A stretch of 64,000 nt of DNA, from positions 744,001 through 808,000 of the forward strand of contig CAVRDF010000001.1 of the NCBI GenBank assembly GCA_963719805.1, written 5' to 3'. The stretch's first letter is position 1, and each line of letters begins with the position of its first letter. Positions 1 to 9,312 of the stretch are shown here, in pieces. The stretch is from JAMXLO01 sp963719805 (GTDB taxonomy: Bacteria; Pseudomonadota; Alphaproteobacteria; Acetobacterales; Acetobacteraceae). The translations under genes and the position numbers were made by a program. A model generated the notes under the pieces. The model did not search any database and had not been told where the DNA came from. It saw only the letters and a list, made by a program, of their open reading frames with translations.

Positions 1-98
1 GTATTCGAGGTAGCCCGATTTTTTCAGACGCCGGTTTCAGCGCTTCGCAAGCAGGACGAAGCGGACGGCAATCCATCCCGCTAGATAACGCGATGATG

Positions 99-905
99 GA
101 TCAGAACGCCTGGTCCCACGTTTCGGGCACCATCACATAGCTGTCGGCGCGCTTTATCACATGGGAAAAGCCTGGAAAGTGCATGTGCATGCCGGCAACC
201 AATTGTCGATCGGTCGCAACCATGTCGAGCCCACGTCTGGGCGTAGTCGCCCCAGATCAACAACGATTCCTCGCCGGACGAAATCATTTAGCCGCTATGG
301 CTAGGAGTGTGGACATGCAGCAGAACTGATCGAACCCCGGGAAACACCTCCGCTTCTCCGGAGAACGTGTGCATCACGTTGTGGTAAGGAGCGATCTGCT
401 CACGTGCGCATTGGAAATATAACTTTTTGGCACGCTCGCTTGCCTTTGCCATCGCCGTGTTATCGTGCCAGTGGGGCGGTTCGTTCTCGTGCACCATCAT
501 TTCAGCGTTCGGAAACAGTTTCTGCCCGGTTCTCGGATCAGTCAGCCCCGCTGAATGATCGGGGCGCAGATGCGTCAGGATGACTTTCTCGACATCGGCT
601 GGGTCAATCCCGGCAGCCGCCAGATTGCGTTGCAACTTGCCCGCTGTGGGCTGCAGGTAGTCGCCTGAGCCGGTCTCGATCAGCGCCAGATGTCCCGACC
701 AAAAGATCGCGCAGCAGTTTACCGACGTACGCCGGCCGGGTCGGAGATTTCTCGTTCAGCATGCGAATCGCGTCGCGAGACTCGATATGCTGGAGGACAT
801 CGACCGTGCCGTCGAGGTAGCCGTCGGAGAGGGCAGTCACGACGATTTCGCCGATACGGCGGTGGTAAACGCCGGGGATTTGCAGGACAGGTGGCTGTAG
901 CTTGC
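99..905 (-). pseudogene. MBL-fold metallohydrolase, degraded
   Basis: Remains of a metallo-beta-lactamase-fold hydrolase (quorum-quenching lactonase/phosphodiesterase-like group). Homologous protein can be read in pieces: IPGVYHRRIGEIVVTALSDG near the start (about 890-830), the metal motif THLRPDHSAGL near 560, HTPSHSG near 290, WGD near 250, and a C-terminus ending VPETWDQAF at a TGA near 99. Three independent lesions are visible: one extra base near 722 (GG where one G restores the frame), a TAA stop just before position 287 where the family has an aromatic residue after HSG, and an internal deletion of roughly 80-90 bases between WGD and the DMVATDR stretch, judged from usual family spacing. 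No start codon is found next to the N-terminal homology. The gene lies downstream of and co-oriented with the SDR gene. The fold is clear; the substrate is not. Confidence 0.8.
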
Positions 906-983
906 ACGCCCTCGTTCTTGATCGAGCAGTCAGAGTTATTGCGTACGGAGCGCCGCAAGCGGCGCCCCGGTCGATCCCGTGCC

Positions 984-1898
984 CTAGACCGGATCCCACG
1001 GATAAACGTCGCGCGTCCGCTCCAGTGGGGTGAAGCTGCTTTTCACAGCAGGGAGCCAGTGCTCGGCCAGTTTCTCGGGCGTCCAACCGTCCGTACGCGC
1101 CATGATGCGAAATGGCCGCGGCTGGCTATACAGGTAGATCTCATTGCCGCGCACCCCTAAAATTTGTCCAGAAACGCCCTCGGCTGCGTCGGTGCCGAGA
1201 AATGCAATCAACTGGGCGATGTGATCAGGGCGGGTGCGCTCTGCACGCGCCTTCAACTGCTCTTCGCTTTGGCCAGGCACGGTCTCAATCATTCGACTGA
1301 ATGCGTGGGGGCCGATGCAATTTGAGCGGATCTTGTAACGCTGCATATCCATAGCGATGCAGCGTGACAGCCCGGCGATTCCGAGCTTAGCCGCGCCATA
1401 GTTCGTTTGGCCCACAGATCCGATAAGGCCCGACGTTGAGGTGATATGGACAAAGCAGCCGCTCTCCTGTTTGCGGAAATGCGGCACTGCGGCGCGGCTG
1501 ACGTAGAAGCAGCCGTACAGATGCACCTTGATCACAGCATCCCATTCTTCGGGCGACATATAGTGGAACATGCGGTCACGCAGGATCCCGGCATTGTTCA
1601 CGACCATGTCGATGCGGCCGAAATTATCAATCGCGGTCTGGACGATTTTTTGCGCATTTTCCCATTCGGCGACGCTATCCGTATTGGGAACCGCCCGACC
1701 CTTGCCGTGCGCCTGGTCAATCTCCGCGACAACCTGCTGCGCCGGCCCGACATCATGGCCTTCACCTGTCACCGCCGCGCCGACGTCGCATACCACAACC
1801 TTGGCCCCATTCGCCGCAAGGCAGAGCGCGGTGGCGCGGCCGATGCCGCGCCCTGCGCCGGTAACTACGGCGACCTTGCCGTCCAGCATTCCGGGCAT
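984..1898 (-). CDS. SDR family oxidoreductase
   Basis: A 304-residue classical short-chain dehydrogenase/reductase. Visible: the N-terminal NAD(P)-binding TGAGRGIG (residues about 14-21), NNAG (about 102-105), the active-site Ser in ITSTSG and the Tyr-Lys pair in YGAAK. It probably interconverts a hydroxyl and a keto group on an acyl or steroid-like substrate. The 40-50 residue C-terminal extension after the fold (RGNEIYLYSQPRPFR onward) resembles SDRs of acyl-CoA/steroid side-chain metabolism (3-hydroxyacyl-CoA dehydrogenase type), but the substrate cannot be fixed. The first Met, directly before LDGKVAVVTGAG, is a good start; a GGAGGAAA-like ribosome binding site lies just upstream on the minus strand. 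Confidence 0.9.
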   Translation of the reverse strand: MPGMLDGKVAVVTGAGRGIGRATALCLAANGAKVVVCDVGAAVTGEGHDVGPAQQVVAEIDQAHGKGRAVPNTDSVAEWENAQKIVQTAIDNFGRIDMVVNNAGILRDRMFHYMSPEEWDAVIKVHLYGCFYVSRAAVPHFRKQESGCFVHITSTSGLIGSVGQTNYGAAKLGIAGLSRCIAMDMQRYKIRSNCIGPHAFSRMIETVPGQSEEQLKARAERTRPDHIAQLIAFLGTDAAEGVSGQILGVRGNEIYLYSQPRPFRIMARTDGWTPEKLAEHWLPAVKSSFTPLERTRDVYPWDPV

Positions 1899-1965
1899 TC
1901 GAGTTTCCTCCGTTTGAACAAGGGCGGTAGAGAATGCGCCGCGACGCGCAGCGTGTCATCCAGCG

Positions 1966-2736
1966 CTATTTTTTCCCCCAGTCCGTCCCGCTCAGCACGA
2001 ATTGGGCCAATGCTTCTCCGAGGCATACATTTAGATCGGCCAATGCCTTGTCCCTATCGGCCTTCGGCGTCCGCTCGAGGTCGATACCGCCGTCATTGGC
2101 CCAAGTCCGCATCAGGTCGAACCGGCGGAACAATGTGACACTTGGCATCGTCGCCGCCTGTTGCATGACCTGTTCGTACGGATCGAGGTCAGTGTTGGCG
2201 CGCAGGAACCGGCTGAATTGCGGATCGATCAAGATCAGATCTCCACCGGCATCGCGCACGCGATCCGCGCCGTTGCGCAACACGGCTAGCATGCCGTCCG
2301 GTCGCAGGCCACGCACCGCTTCGACGGTGCCCGTCTGCCAAAGTACCAATGAAAAGTGCTGCTGCTGCAATGCGGCATCCATCAACACCAGCATTTCCTC
2401 GGCAGTGAGGCCGCGGCCGCCCCGGACGGTCATACGGAATTCAACTTTTGGTAGAAAATCGTGCAGCGCTCGGGCCATTTGCCAGGGAAAGGCGGCCTCG
2501 GGGCTGGTGCGGGCGTCCGCACTGGGCATGGCCCCAACAGTGGTAGCGGATCCGACCGCGAGCATTTCGACTGGTCCACCTGCCGCGATCGCTGCAGCCA
2601 GCCGTGTGAGGGAGCCATCGGTCGTAATGAATTCGTTGGTCGCGCCGCAGGCATTGCTTGATTCGCTGCCGGCACGCGATGAGGCCGGCAGCGCAAGAAA
2701 TAGACAAAGGATAACCCAGGAAGCCAGCAGGCGCAT
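1966..2736 (-). CDS. secreted SGNH-like protein, probably inactive
   Basis: A 256-residue protein with an N-terminal signal peptide (hydrophobic residues 4-22, cleavage near SSRAG). The body follows the SGNH/GDSL hydrolase layout: strand and nucleophile loop at VEMLAVGSATTVGAM, and an LWQTGTVEA block where the family has the Asn block. It resembles the SGNH protein at 25735-26553, but the nucleophile loop there reads GSSST and here GSATT, so the expected catalytic Ser is Ala. The terminal DxxH motif is also absent. It starts 6 bases after the stop of the OpgC-like gene, so the two form an operon. Inference: a pseudoenzyme or binding partner of the acyltransferase acting on a periplasmic glycan. 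The fold assignment rests on motif spacing. Confidence 0.7.
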   Translation of the reverse strand: MRLLASWVILCLFLALPASSRAGSESSNACGATNEFITTDGSLTRLAAAIAAGGPVEMLAVGSATTVGAMPSADARTSPEAAFPWQMARALHDFLPKVEFRMTVRGGRGLTAEEMLVLMDAALQQQHFSLVLWQTGTVEAVRGLRPDGMLAVLRNGADRVRDAGGDLILIDPQFSRFLRANTDLDPYEQVMQQAATMPSVTLFRRFDLMRTWANDGGIDLERTPKADRDKALADLNVCLGEALAQFVLSGTDWGKK

Positions 2737-2742
2737 ACGGAA

Positions 2743-3897
2743 CTATCCGGTATCAGTCCGGACAACTTCGTGCAAGGCGACGGGTTGATTTCTTGGACCT
2801 GCGCGTCCCTTGCGCCGATACCAAGCTGCGAGCCCTGCCACTGTCACCATCGCCAGCGCGCCGAATGCGTTGACCACGAACTGCATGGCCGCGGCTTCAT
2901 TTGTCTCGAGCGCCAGCCGGGCGATGAAGCCGAAGAAAATACCGGAGCAGAATACCGGCAAGGAGTTTTGCCCAAGCAATACTAGAGGGGCAGCGAGCGG
3001 CCAGCGGAGCCAAGCGGCATCGCGGGGAACGCTGCGCATCACCAGCCAGGTAAGAGACAGGATGGACAATAGTCGGAACGGATGGAGCCCAGTCTTGTCT
3101 TCCGTGATTACGAATTGGATCACCGGAACAGGCATCGCCGCCAGGACACGCGGGTGCATGTCGATCACCCAGATAACTACTAGACCTGCTGTCAGCACCG
3201 ATCCCGCGGCCGCATCGATAGGCCAGCGAATGCGCGGCATCCGTGGCGGCGCGTAAGCAAGAATGGCCCCAATGATAAACAGGAATTGCCAGGCGAATGG
3301 ATTAAGGTACCAGCCTTCGCCCGTCCAAGCGGCCATATTGATGCCAGTAAGGCGAACAACGACATAACAGGCGAACGACATAAAAAACAGCAAGCGCGGT
3401 CTGCGTAGAAGAGGCAGCACGAGCGCGAAAATCAGCAGCAACGCAACGTAGAGGGGAAGGATATTGAGCAGATTAGGTTGAAAGCGCAGTAGCAATGCTT
3501 CCAGCAGAGCCCGGTAGGGTGCATCAGCAAGCGCATCGAGTTGCGCCTCTTCCAGATAAAACATCCGATCGAGTGCGGTTGCCGAATACGCAACTTGCGC
3601 GGCATACACCACGAACAGGAAAATATGCGCAATGTAGAGCGTCCAAGCGCGGCGCAGTGTGTCTGCCGCAGCGTAAAGATAGCCCTGCCGATCCAATACG
3701 GAACCATAGGCGATACCCGCGCCAAAGCCCGCCAGCAGCACGAACACCTCGGCCGCATCACAGATGGCATAGTTCTGTAGGCTGTAGTGCGCCATCACGT
3801 CGCCAGGGATGTGATCAGTATATATCCACCACAACGCCAGGCCGCGGAAGAAATCCACGCGAAGATCGCGAGCCAGGTTGCCGCGGATCAGGTCCAT
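2743..3897 (-). CDS. OpgC-like membrane acyltransferase
   Basis: A 384-residue polytopic membrane protein with about ten hydrophobic segments. The N-terminus, RDLRVDFFRGLALWW followed by YTDHIPGDV, is the signature of the OpgC family, which transfers succinyl (or other acyl) groups from the cytoplasm to periplasmic glucans. Length matches the family. It is the first gene of a two-gene unit with the SGNH-like protein that follows. In related organisms OpgC/SGNH pairs are thought to modify surface or periplasmic glycans; the acceptor here is unknown. The start Met is followed directly by the conserved N-terminus, with an 87-base gap to the flhG stop upstream. Confidence 0.85.
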   Translation of the reverse strand: MDLIRGNLARDLRVDFFRGLALWWIYTDHIPGDVMAHYSLQNYAICDAAEVFVLLAGFGAGIAYGSVLDRQGYLYAAADTLRRAWTLYIAHIFLFVVYAAQVAYSATALDRMFYLEEAQLDALADAPYRALLEALLLRFQPNLLNILPLYVALLLIFALVLPLLRRPRLLFFMSFACYVVVRLTGINMAAWTGEGWYLNPFAWQFLFIIGAILAYAPPRMPRIRWPIDAAAGSVLTAGLVVIWVIDMHPRVLAAMPVPVIQFVITEDKTGLHPFRLLSILSLTWLVMRSVPRDAAWLRWPLAAPLVLLGQNSLPVFCSGIFFGFIARLALETNEAAAMQFVVNAFGALAMVTVAGLAAWYRRKGRAGPRNQPVALHEVVRTDTG

Positions 3898-3984
3898 TTT
3901 CCCTCCGCGCTCCCATGTGGGGGCCCTCCGGGTTTAGGCAAAGCCCAACGAATGTTCCAGCGCCTGGCATCAGGCGACAAAATG

Positions 3985-4731
3985 TTACGTAGTGAGCAAT
4001 GTGGCGGCGATGGCGTCAACGTCAGCCGCGGCCGGGGCTGCCGGAAATCGCGCCAACAAGAGCGTCTGATGCCTGATTGCGTCCCGAACGTGCTCGTCGC
4101 GCCGAATCACTCCGGCGAGGGGTGGCGCACTACCAAGAAATGTCTGGCAGGCACGCCGGAGCGTGGCAAATGTGCGTTCACCGGCTTGGCGGTTGGCCGC
4201 CTGGTTCACCACGATTCGAGCCTCACCCAGCGGCTTGTCTGTATGGTGCAGCTTTAAGACAGCATATGCGTCGGTGAGGCTGGTCGGTTCATCGGTCGCC
4301 AGCACCAAGAGCGTGTCCGTCCAAGCAGCCAAGTGGCGTACCGTTCGTTCCAAGCCGGCACCGAGATCCAGAAGCAAAGCGTCGTAGTTTTGCGCCAACT
4401 GACGGAGCGCCAGCAGGATACGATCCAGGGCAGTTGGGTCGACGAGCGACAGCGCTCCTGAGCCCGAGCGCCCGGCGACAATGTCGAATTTGCCCTCGGG
4501 ATGCTGGATGACCGACTCGGTCAATGTGGCTCGACCCATCAGGACGCTCGAAATGTCTCTATCGGGTAAGAGTCCAAGTTGAATGTCCACGTTGGCGAGA
4601 CCTAAGTCGGCGTCAAACAGCAAAATCCGTCGGTCTCGACGGGCAAGTGCATGGGCCAGGGTGATGGCGAACCAGGTCTTGCCAACGCCGCCCTTCCCTG
4701 ATGCGACGCCAAGGATGCGCCCTTCCGTCAT
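3985..4731 (-). CDS. flhG: MinD/ParA-like flagellar number regulator FlhG
   Basis: A P-loop ATPase of the MinD/ParA class, about 248 residues from the start chosen here. Deviant Walker A motif SGKGGVGKTWFA lies near the N-terminus, the DADLGLANVD motif follows, and DALLLDLGAGL is the Walker B region. Flagellar position and the LANVDIQLGL stretch identify FlhG (YlxH/FleN), which limits flagellar number together with FlhF at the pole. ATG at 4731 is preferred because it overlaps the flhF stop as ATGA and directly precedes EGRILGVASGKGG; a Met 12 codons upstream lies inside flhF. The C-terminus lacks an obvious MinD-type amphipathic helix. It is the last gene of the flagellar operon. Confidence 0.85.
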   Translation of the reverse strand: MTEGRILGVASGKGGVGKTWFAITLAHALARRDRRILLFDADLGLANVDIQLGLLPDRDISSVLMGRATLTESVIQHPEGKFDIVAGRSGSGALSLVDPTALDRILLALRQLAQNYDALLLDLGAGLERTVRHLAAWTDTLLVLATDEPTSLTDAYAVLKLHHTDKPLGEARIVVNQAANRQAGERTFATLRRACQTFLGSAPPLAGVIRRDEHVRDAIRHQTLLLARFPAAPAAADVDAIAATLLTT

Positions 4732-5567
4732 GCATGCGATCCTTTGAGAAGGCGAGCGGCTAGCCACTCGCGGGTTATCGGCTGAAGTCCGTCGGCTACG
4801 CCGGGTCCGATACCCGCTTCAGTCAGTGCGAGGCCGGCACTGGCGGCCGCGAGTACACCACCCAGCCGGTGGGTCAGGTCGAGCTGTGTTGGGATCAGCA
4901 TAGTCGTACCGAGATCGGCGTAAGCATGCGCGATATCGGCCGCTTCTGCAGGATCCAATCCAGCAGGAAGCACCAGAACGATCGCCGCCGTCGCCACGGC
5001 AGCCAATTCACGGAGTTCTTCTACTTGGACTGCATCGAATGCACCGCAGCCAGGCGTATCGATCAAAACCGGTATGCCTGTTGGACGGCTAGCGAGTGCA
5101 CGGCTTAGCGCGACTGGATGGCACGCGACTATCGGTTTGACGCCGAGCAGCCGCGTTAAAGCAGCTAGCTGCTCGGTTGCGCCGGCGCGCTTGCCATCAG
5201 CCGTAATGACCATCGCCGTGGTGCCCGCCATCACCAAACGTGTGGCTAGTCGAACGACCGTGAAAGTCTTTCCGGCCCCTGGCGGACCCACGAACAAAAT
5301 TGGCCGGGCCTCGAGCGGCAAACGAGTGAAGGTCAAGGCCGCAAGGGAATTTACGTCGCGCAGTGCGGCCGGAACCCCGTGATAATCCAATATACGCAAA
5401 GAAGCGGCGTTAACCGGCGGTTGGTCCTCGGGCTCCAGCGCCGCCGCGATTTCGACCCCGTTACCGATGCGCCTTGTCGACAGGATAAGTGCGTCCTCCC
5501 CAAGTTCGGCGCGCACGCGCGCGATCGCCTGCGCCATGCAGGTGGCTCGGTAGAGCTTCAGTCTCAT
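4728..5567 (-). CDS. flhF: Flagellar SRP-type GTPase FlhF
   Basis: A 279-residue SRP54/FtsY-type GTPase that would place the flagellum and recruit early flagellar parts at the membrane. The start RLKLYRATCMAQAIARVRAE followed by LGEDALILSTRR is typical of the FlhF B domain. The G1 loop is GPPGAGKTFTVVRLA, the G3-like region is LIDTPGCGAFD, and TQLDLTHRLGG stands where the family has TKLDE. The protein is shorter than enterobacterial or Vibrio FlhF because the basic/linker region is reduced, and several G motifs are non-standard (DTPG for DTAG, TQLD for TKLD). It may be a divergent lineage-specific form or relaxed. The start overlaps the flhA stop and the stop overlaps the flhG start (both ATGA), so the three are translationally coupled. 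Confidence 0.85.
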   Translation of the reverse strand: MRLKLYRATCMAQAIARVRAELGEDALILSTRRIGNGVEIAAALEPEDQPPVNAASLRILDYHGVPAALRDVNSLAALTFTRLPLEARPILFVGPPGAGKTFTVVRLATRLVMAGTTAMVITADGKRAGATEQLAALTRLLGVKPIVACHPVALSRALASRPTGIPVLIDTPGCGAFDAVQVEELRELAAVATAAIVLVLPAGLDPAEAADIAHAYADLGTTMLIPTQLDLTHRLGGVLAAASAGLALTEAGIGPGVADGLQPITREWLAARLLKGSHA

Positions 5568-7642
5568 ATCGTACCCAAGGTGCGGATTCGTGCACGCGGA
5601 TGGATTTCAACCTGGGCGAGAACCGGCGTCGCCGGTCGTATACGCTCAACTATCGCGCGCACGTGGCTGCGAATTGCGGCGGACGTCAAGAGTACGGGTG
5701 ACTTACCGGCACTGGCGACGGGCTCAAAGACCGCACGCAGCTTCTGCATGAATTCCTGCAGCCGAACTCGGCGCCATGGCGAGTTGGCGATCTTCCGCGG
5801 GTCCGCTGAGTGCATCCGAAAATGCCGCCTCCCATTCCGGTGACAAGGTTACCAGCGGGATATAGCCGTTCGCGCTGGTGTGGCTGTCACTTATTTGGCG
5901 AGCTAGTCGTGCCCGCACATGCGCGACAATGGTCACAACCGCTCGCGTCGCACCGCCGCAGGTTTCCTGAATTCCTTCCAGTATCGTTGGCAGGTCCCGG
6001 ATTGAGACGCGTTCACTCAAGAGACACTGCAGCACTCGCTGCACGCCACCGACGGTGATCTGCGACGGGATTAGGTCGGAGACAAGCTTCTGTTGTTCGC
6101 GCGGTAGTTCATCCAGCAGTTTTTGTGTTTCCGCATAGGACAGCAACTCGGCCATGTTCTCGCGGACAACTTCCGTTAGGTGCGTGGTTAGGACGCTTGG
6201 TGGATCGACCACCGTGCAGCCCCGGAACATTGCCTCTTCCTTTAACGCAGGATCGATCCATAGCGCTGGCAGGCCGAATGCTGGTTCCCGTGTCGATTTG
6301 CCTTGCAGCGTCGGCGTGCCGCCTTTTGGGTCCATTGCCAGGAGCATCGTAGGACGCAGATCTCCGCCAGCAGCTTCAATCTCCTTTACTCGGATCGAAT
6401 AGTGATCGGCTGCAAGCTGCATGTTGTCCTGGATTCGGACCGGTGGCAGGATGAATCCCATTTCGGCTGCAATGGACCGTCGCAGGCCCCTGATCTGCTC
6501 TGTTAGACGCGGCGTGTTTCCACCGGCGAGCACCAGCAGGCCGTAGCCAAGTTCTATCCGGATCATGTCAATGCGTAGCGTCTCACTGATTGGCTGCTCT
6601 GTAATAGATGGCACGGAAGGTACCACCGTGACCTTTGGCAGGCGTCTCTGGCGCAGCCAGGCACCGCATCCCGCGAGACCCGCAAGTGCCACGAATGGCA
6701 CTGCCGGAAGGCCAGGAATTAGTGCCAGCACAGTAGCGGCGCCTGCGGTCATCGCCAATGGTTTTGGACTGCGTCCAAGCTGAGCGATCAGAGTCACGTC
6801 GGCGGTTCCGTTCATGCCCCCCTTGGTCACCACGATGCCAGCCGCAGTAGAAACCAATAGCGCCGGAATTTGCGAGACCAGACCATCGCCGGCGGTGAGC
6901 GTTGTGAAAGTGGCCGCAGCGTCAGCGAACGACATGCCATATCGCAGTAGCCCAATCACAAACCCACCAACAATATTGATCACTGTGATAATCAATGCAG
7001 CGATTGCATCACCTCGGACAAATTTCGCCGCTCCATCCATTGCACCATAGAAGCCAGACTTTCTTCAAGTTCACGGCGCCGGCAGCGCGCTTCCTTCTCA
7101 TCGATCAGGCCAGCAGATAGATCGGCGTCAATCGCCATCTGCTTCCCAGGCATCGAATCAAGACTGAAGCGGGCGGCAACCTCGGCGATACGGCCCGACC
7201 CTTTGGTGATGACCGTGAAGTTCACGACGAGCAGGATTGAGAAGACGATCAGCCCAATAACGACATCGCCACCCATCAAAAAGCCGCCAAACGCGGCGAC
7301 CACGTGGCCTGCAGCGAGCAGACCTTCGTTCCCACGCGACAGGATCAGTCGGGTGACCGCGACGTTAAGCGAGAGCCGAAGCAGTGTGGTGAGTAGAAGC
7401 AGCGTTGGGAAGCTAGAGAAATCAAGCGGCCGGTCGAGAAACAAGGCGACCATAAGTACCAAGACCGCACTAGTTATCGACAGCGCAAGCCCTAGGTCCA
7501 GCAACAATGTGGGGAGAGGTAGAATGAGGACTGAAAGTAGTGACACCACGCCAAGTGCGAGACCAATGTCGCTGCCGGGCACAAACCGATGAAGTCGTGA
7601 AGTCAGTGCCTGGGTGAATGAAGTAGTACGAGAGTCAGCCAT
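5564..7642 (-). pseudogene. flhA: Flagellar export gate FlhA, two frameshifts
   Basis: The membrane export-gate subunit of the flagellar type III secretion system. The N-terminal frame (7642 down to about 7060) has the membrane helices and the FHIPEP-type loop ending MPGKQMAIDADLSAGLIDEK. One base is then missing near 7060: GAAGAAAGTCT stands where GAAGAAGAGTCT would read on into the FYGAMDGAAKFVRGDAI block. The second frame runs through the remaining helices and the cytosolic ring domain to DRQLAMAPS. One extra T near 5765 throws off the end; the third frame restores RLQEFMQKLR to HPRARIRTLGTI. With both corrections the product is 692 residues, the normal FlhA length. As written no functional FlhA is made. 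The two errors have opposite sign and little other damage is seen, so recent decay or sequencing error are both possible. Confidence 0.85.
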
Positions 7643-7663
7643 GCCATCGCAATCTGTCAGACT

Positions 7664-8986
7664 TCATGCAGCCACGCCCACAGCCGGTGGCGGCACGATA
7701 ACACCTTGGGATGCATAATCCCGTAGTTTGTTGCGCAGCGCGCGGATCGATATGCCCAGTATAGTCGCGGCATGCGTGCGGTTGCCAAAAGTGTGGCCCA
7801 GCGTCTCGATAATCAGGTCTCGTTCCACCTCCTCCATGCGACGGCCAACAAGCGACGCGATGCCAGTCACAGAAGGTGCCGAAACCGGCGACACACCGAG
7901 TTCGATTGCATCAATGCCAATGTCGCTGCCATCTGTCAGCAATACCGCACGATGGATTGTGTTCTCTAACTCGCGCACGTTGCCGCGCCAGCCATGGGTG
8001 TTGAGTTGCATCAGTGCAGATTGGGACAAGGACCGATACGGCAGACCATTGACTTCCGCATATCGTCGGGCGAAATGTTCGGCGAGCGCCGCAATATCGC
8101 CGGGCCGCTCGCGAAGCGGAGGGATGTGGAGCGATACAACATTGAGGCGAAAGTACAGATCCTCGCGGAACGAATTGCGTTGAGTTTCTATGCTTAAATC
8201 CCGATTGGTGGTCGCCAGAATGCGTGCGTTGATCTGCACCGGAGAGTCGCCGCCAAGCCGATCGATTTCCTTCTCCTGCAAAGCACGCAGTAGTTTTGCC
8301 TGGAGACGAATATCCATCTCACTGACCTCATCGAGCAACAGCGTGCCGCCATTCGCAGCCTCGAACTTGCCAATGCGCCGCGCTACAGCGCCGGAGAAGG
8401 CGCCCTTCTCGTGACCGAACAGCTCCGACTCTAGTAGATTGTCCGGAATTGCTGCGCAGTTTAGAGCGACAAACGGTCCCGCTGATCGACGAGATCTGCG
8501 ATGGATGTGTCGGGCGAGCACTTCCTTTCCCGTACCCGACTCACCGATTATCAGCACCGAGGCCTCCGAGCTAGCCACCTGCTCGGCGCGGTGCACAGTG
8601 ACCTGCATCGCCGGATCGTGCACGACCATGGCCTTCATCTCGCCAACAGCGGCCTCAAGGATTGCGGCGATGAGGTCTGGGTCTGGAGGCAAAGGAAGGA
8701 ACTCACGCGCGCCAGCACGAATTGCTCGCGCGGCGACCTCCGCGTCGTCACCTGTGCCGCATGCAATTACTGGAATAGCCATACGTTCTGCAGTAACCGC
8801 ATTCACCACGGCTTCAACATCGTGCGCAACATCGCATAGCAGTAAATCGAAGCGAGCATCAACTCGCAGACGCGCAAGCGCAGCATCCACATTATCTGCC
8901 TGGTTAAGTTTCGCGCCGTGCGCAATCGCAATGCGCGCCGCCTGACCTAGATCGCCGGCAAGCGAACCAATAATCAGCACGCGCAT
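7664..8986 (-). CDS. flbD: Sigma-54-dependent flagellar regulator, FlbD-type
   Basis: A 440-residue activator of class III/IV flagellar genes. Residues about 1-120 form a degenerate receiver without the usual acidic phosphorylation pocket, as known for FlbD. The central AAA+ domain has Walker A GESGTGKE, the sigma-54 contact loop GAFSGA (most members have GAFTGA), Walker B GGTLLLDEVSE and the arginine-finger region FREDLYFRLNV. The C-terminus is a Fis-type helix-turn-helix (RTHAATILGISIRALRNKL). ATG at 8986 overlaps the fliN stop as TGATG and is preferred over the GTG one codon upstream. The position between fliN and flhA fits the Caulobacter/Rhodospirillales arrangement. The reading frame is intact although neighbouring structural genes are broken. 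Confidence 0.9.
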   Translation of the reverse strand: MRVLIIGSLAGDLGQAARIAIAHGAKLNQADNVDAALARLRVDARFDLLLCDVAHDVEAVVNAVTAERMAIPVIACGTGDDAEVAARAIRAGAREFLPLPPDPDLIAAILEAAVGEMKAMVVHDPAMQVTVHRAEQVASSEASVLIIGESGTGKEVLARHIHRRSRRSAGPFVALNCAAIPDNLLESELFGHEKGAFSGAVARRIGKFEAANGGTLLLDEVSEMDIRLQAKLLRALQEKEIDRLGGDSPVQINARILATTNRDLSIETQRNSFREDLYFRLNVVSLHIPPLRERPGDIAALAEHFARRYAEVNGLPYRSLSQSALMQLNTHGWRGNVRELENTIHRAVLLTDGSDIGIDAIELGVSPVSAPSVTGIASLVGRRMEEVERDLIIETLGHTFGNRTHAATILGISIRALRNKLRDYASQGVIVPPPAVGVAA

Positions 8987-9312
8987 CACGTCGTCCGATC
9001 TGTCTTAACGATTTCTGTCATCGTCACGCCAAGGCGACTATCATCGACCATAACCACTTCACCACGGGCGACCAACCGATTGTTGACGTAGATATCGATC
9101 GCCTCTCCAAGCTTGCGGTCCAATTCAACCACGGCACCACGCCCAAGCTTCAGCAACTGACTGACCTGCATCGTTGCTTTGCCAAGTACGGCACTTACGG
9201 TGACAGGGATGTTGTACACTGCCTCGAGCTCACGCGCGCCATGGGGGATATTGCTGTCGCTATTCGTCCCACCATTATCCACCAGTTCACTGAGTTCCAT
9301 ATCAGTCGCCAT
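8986..9312 (-). CDS. fliN: Flagellar C-ring protein FliN
   Basis: A 108-residue C-ring switch protein. The conserved SpoA/FliN domain fills residues about 30-105: YNIPVTVSAVLGKATMQVSQ, LLKLGRGAVVELDRKLGE, DIYVNNRLVARGEVVMVDD and GVTMTEIV, all in family order. It forms the base of the rotor and binds the FliH export complex. The variable acidic N-terminus is normal in length. The gene overlaps the end of the fliG-fliH frame by 11 bases and the flbD start by one base, so it is translated within the same operon. Confidence 0.92.
   Translation of the reverse strand: MATDMELSELVDNGGTNSDSNIPHGARELEAVYNIPVTVSAVLGKATMQVSQLLKLGRGAVVELDRKLGEAIDIYVNNRLVARGEVVMVDDSRLGVTMTEIVKTDRTT

Noticed and set aside
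7055..7068. Programmed frameshift in flhA
   Set aside because: No classical slippery heptamer is present, and a second break of opposite sign follows near the 3' end, so a programmed event is unlikely.
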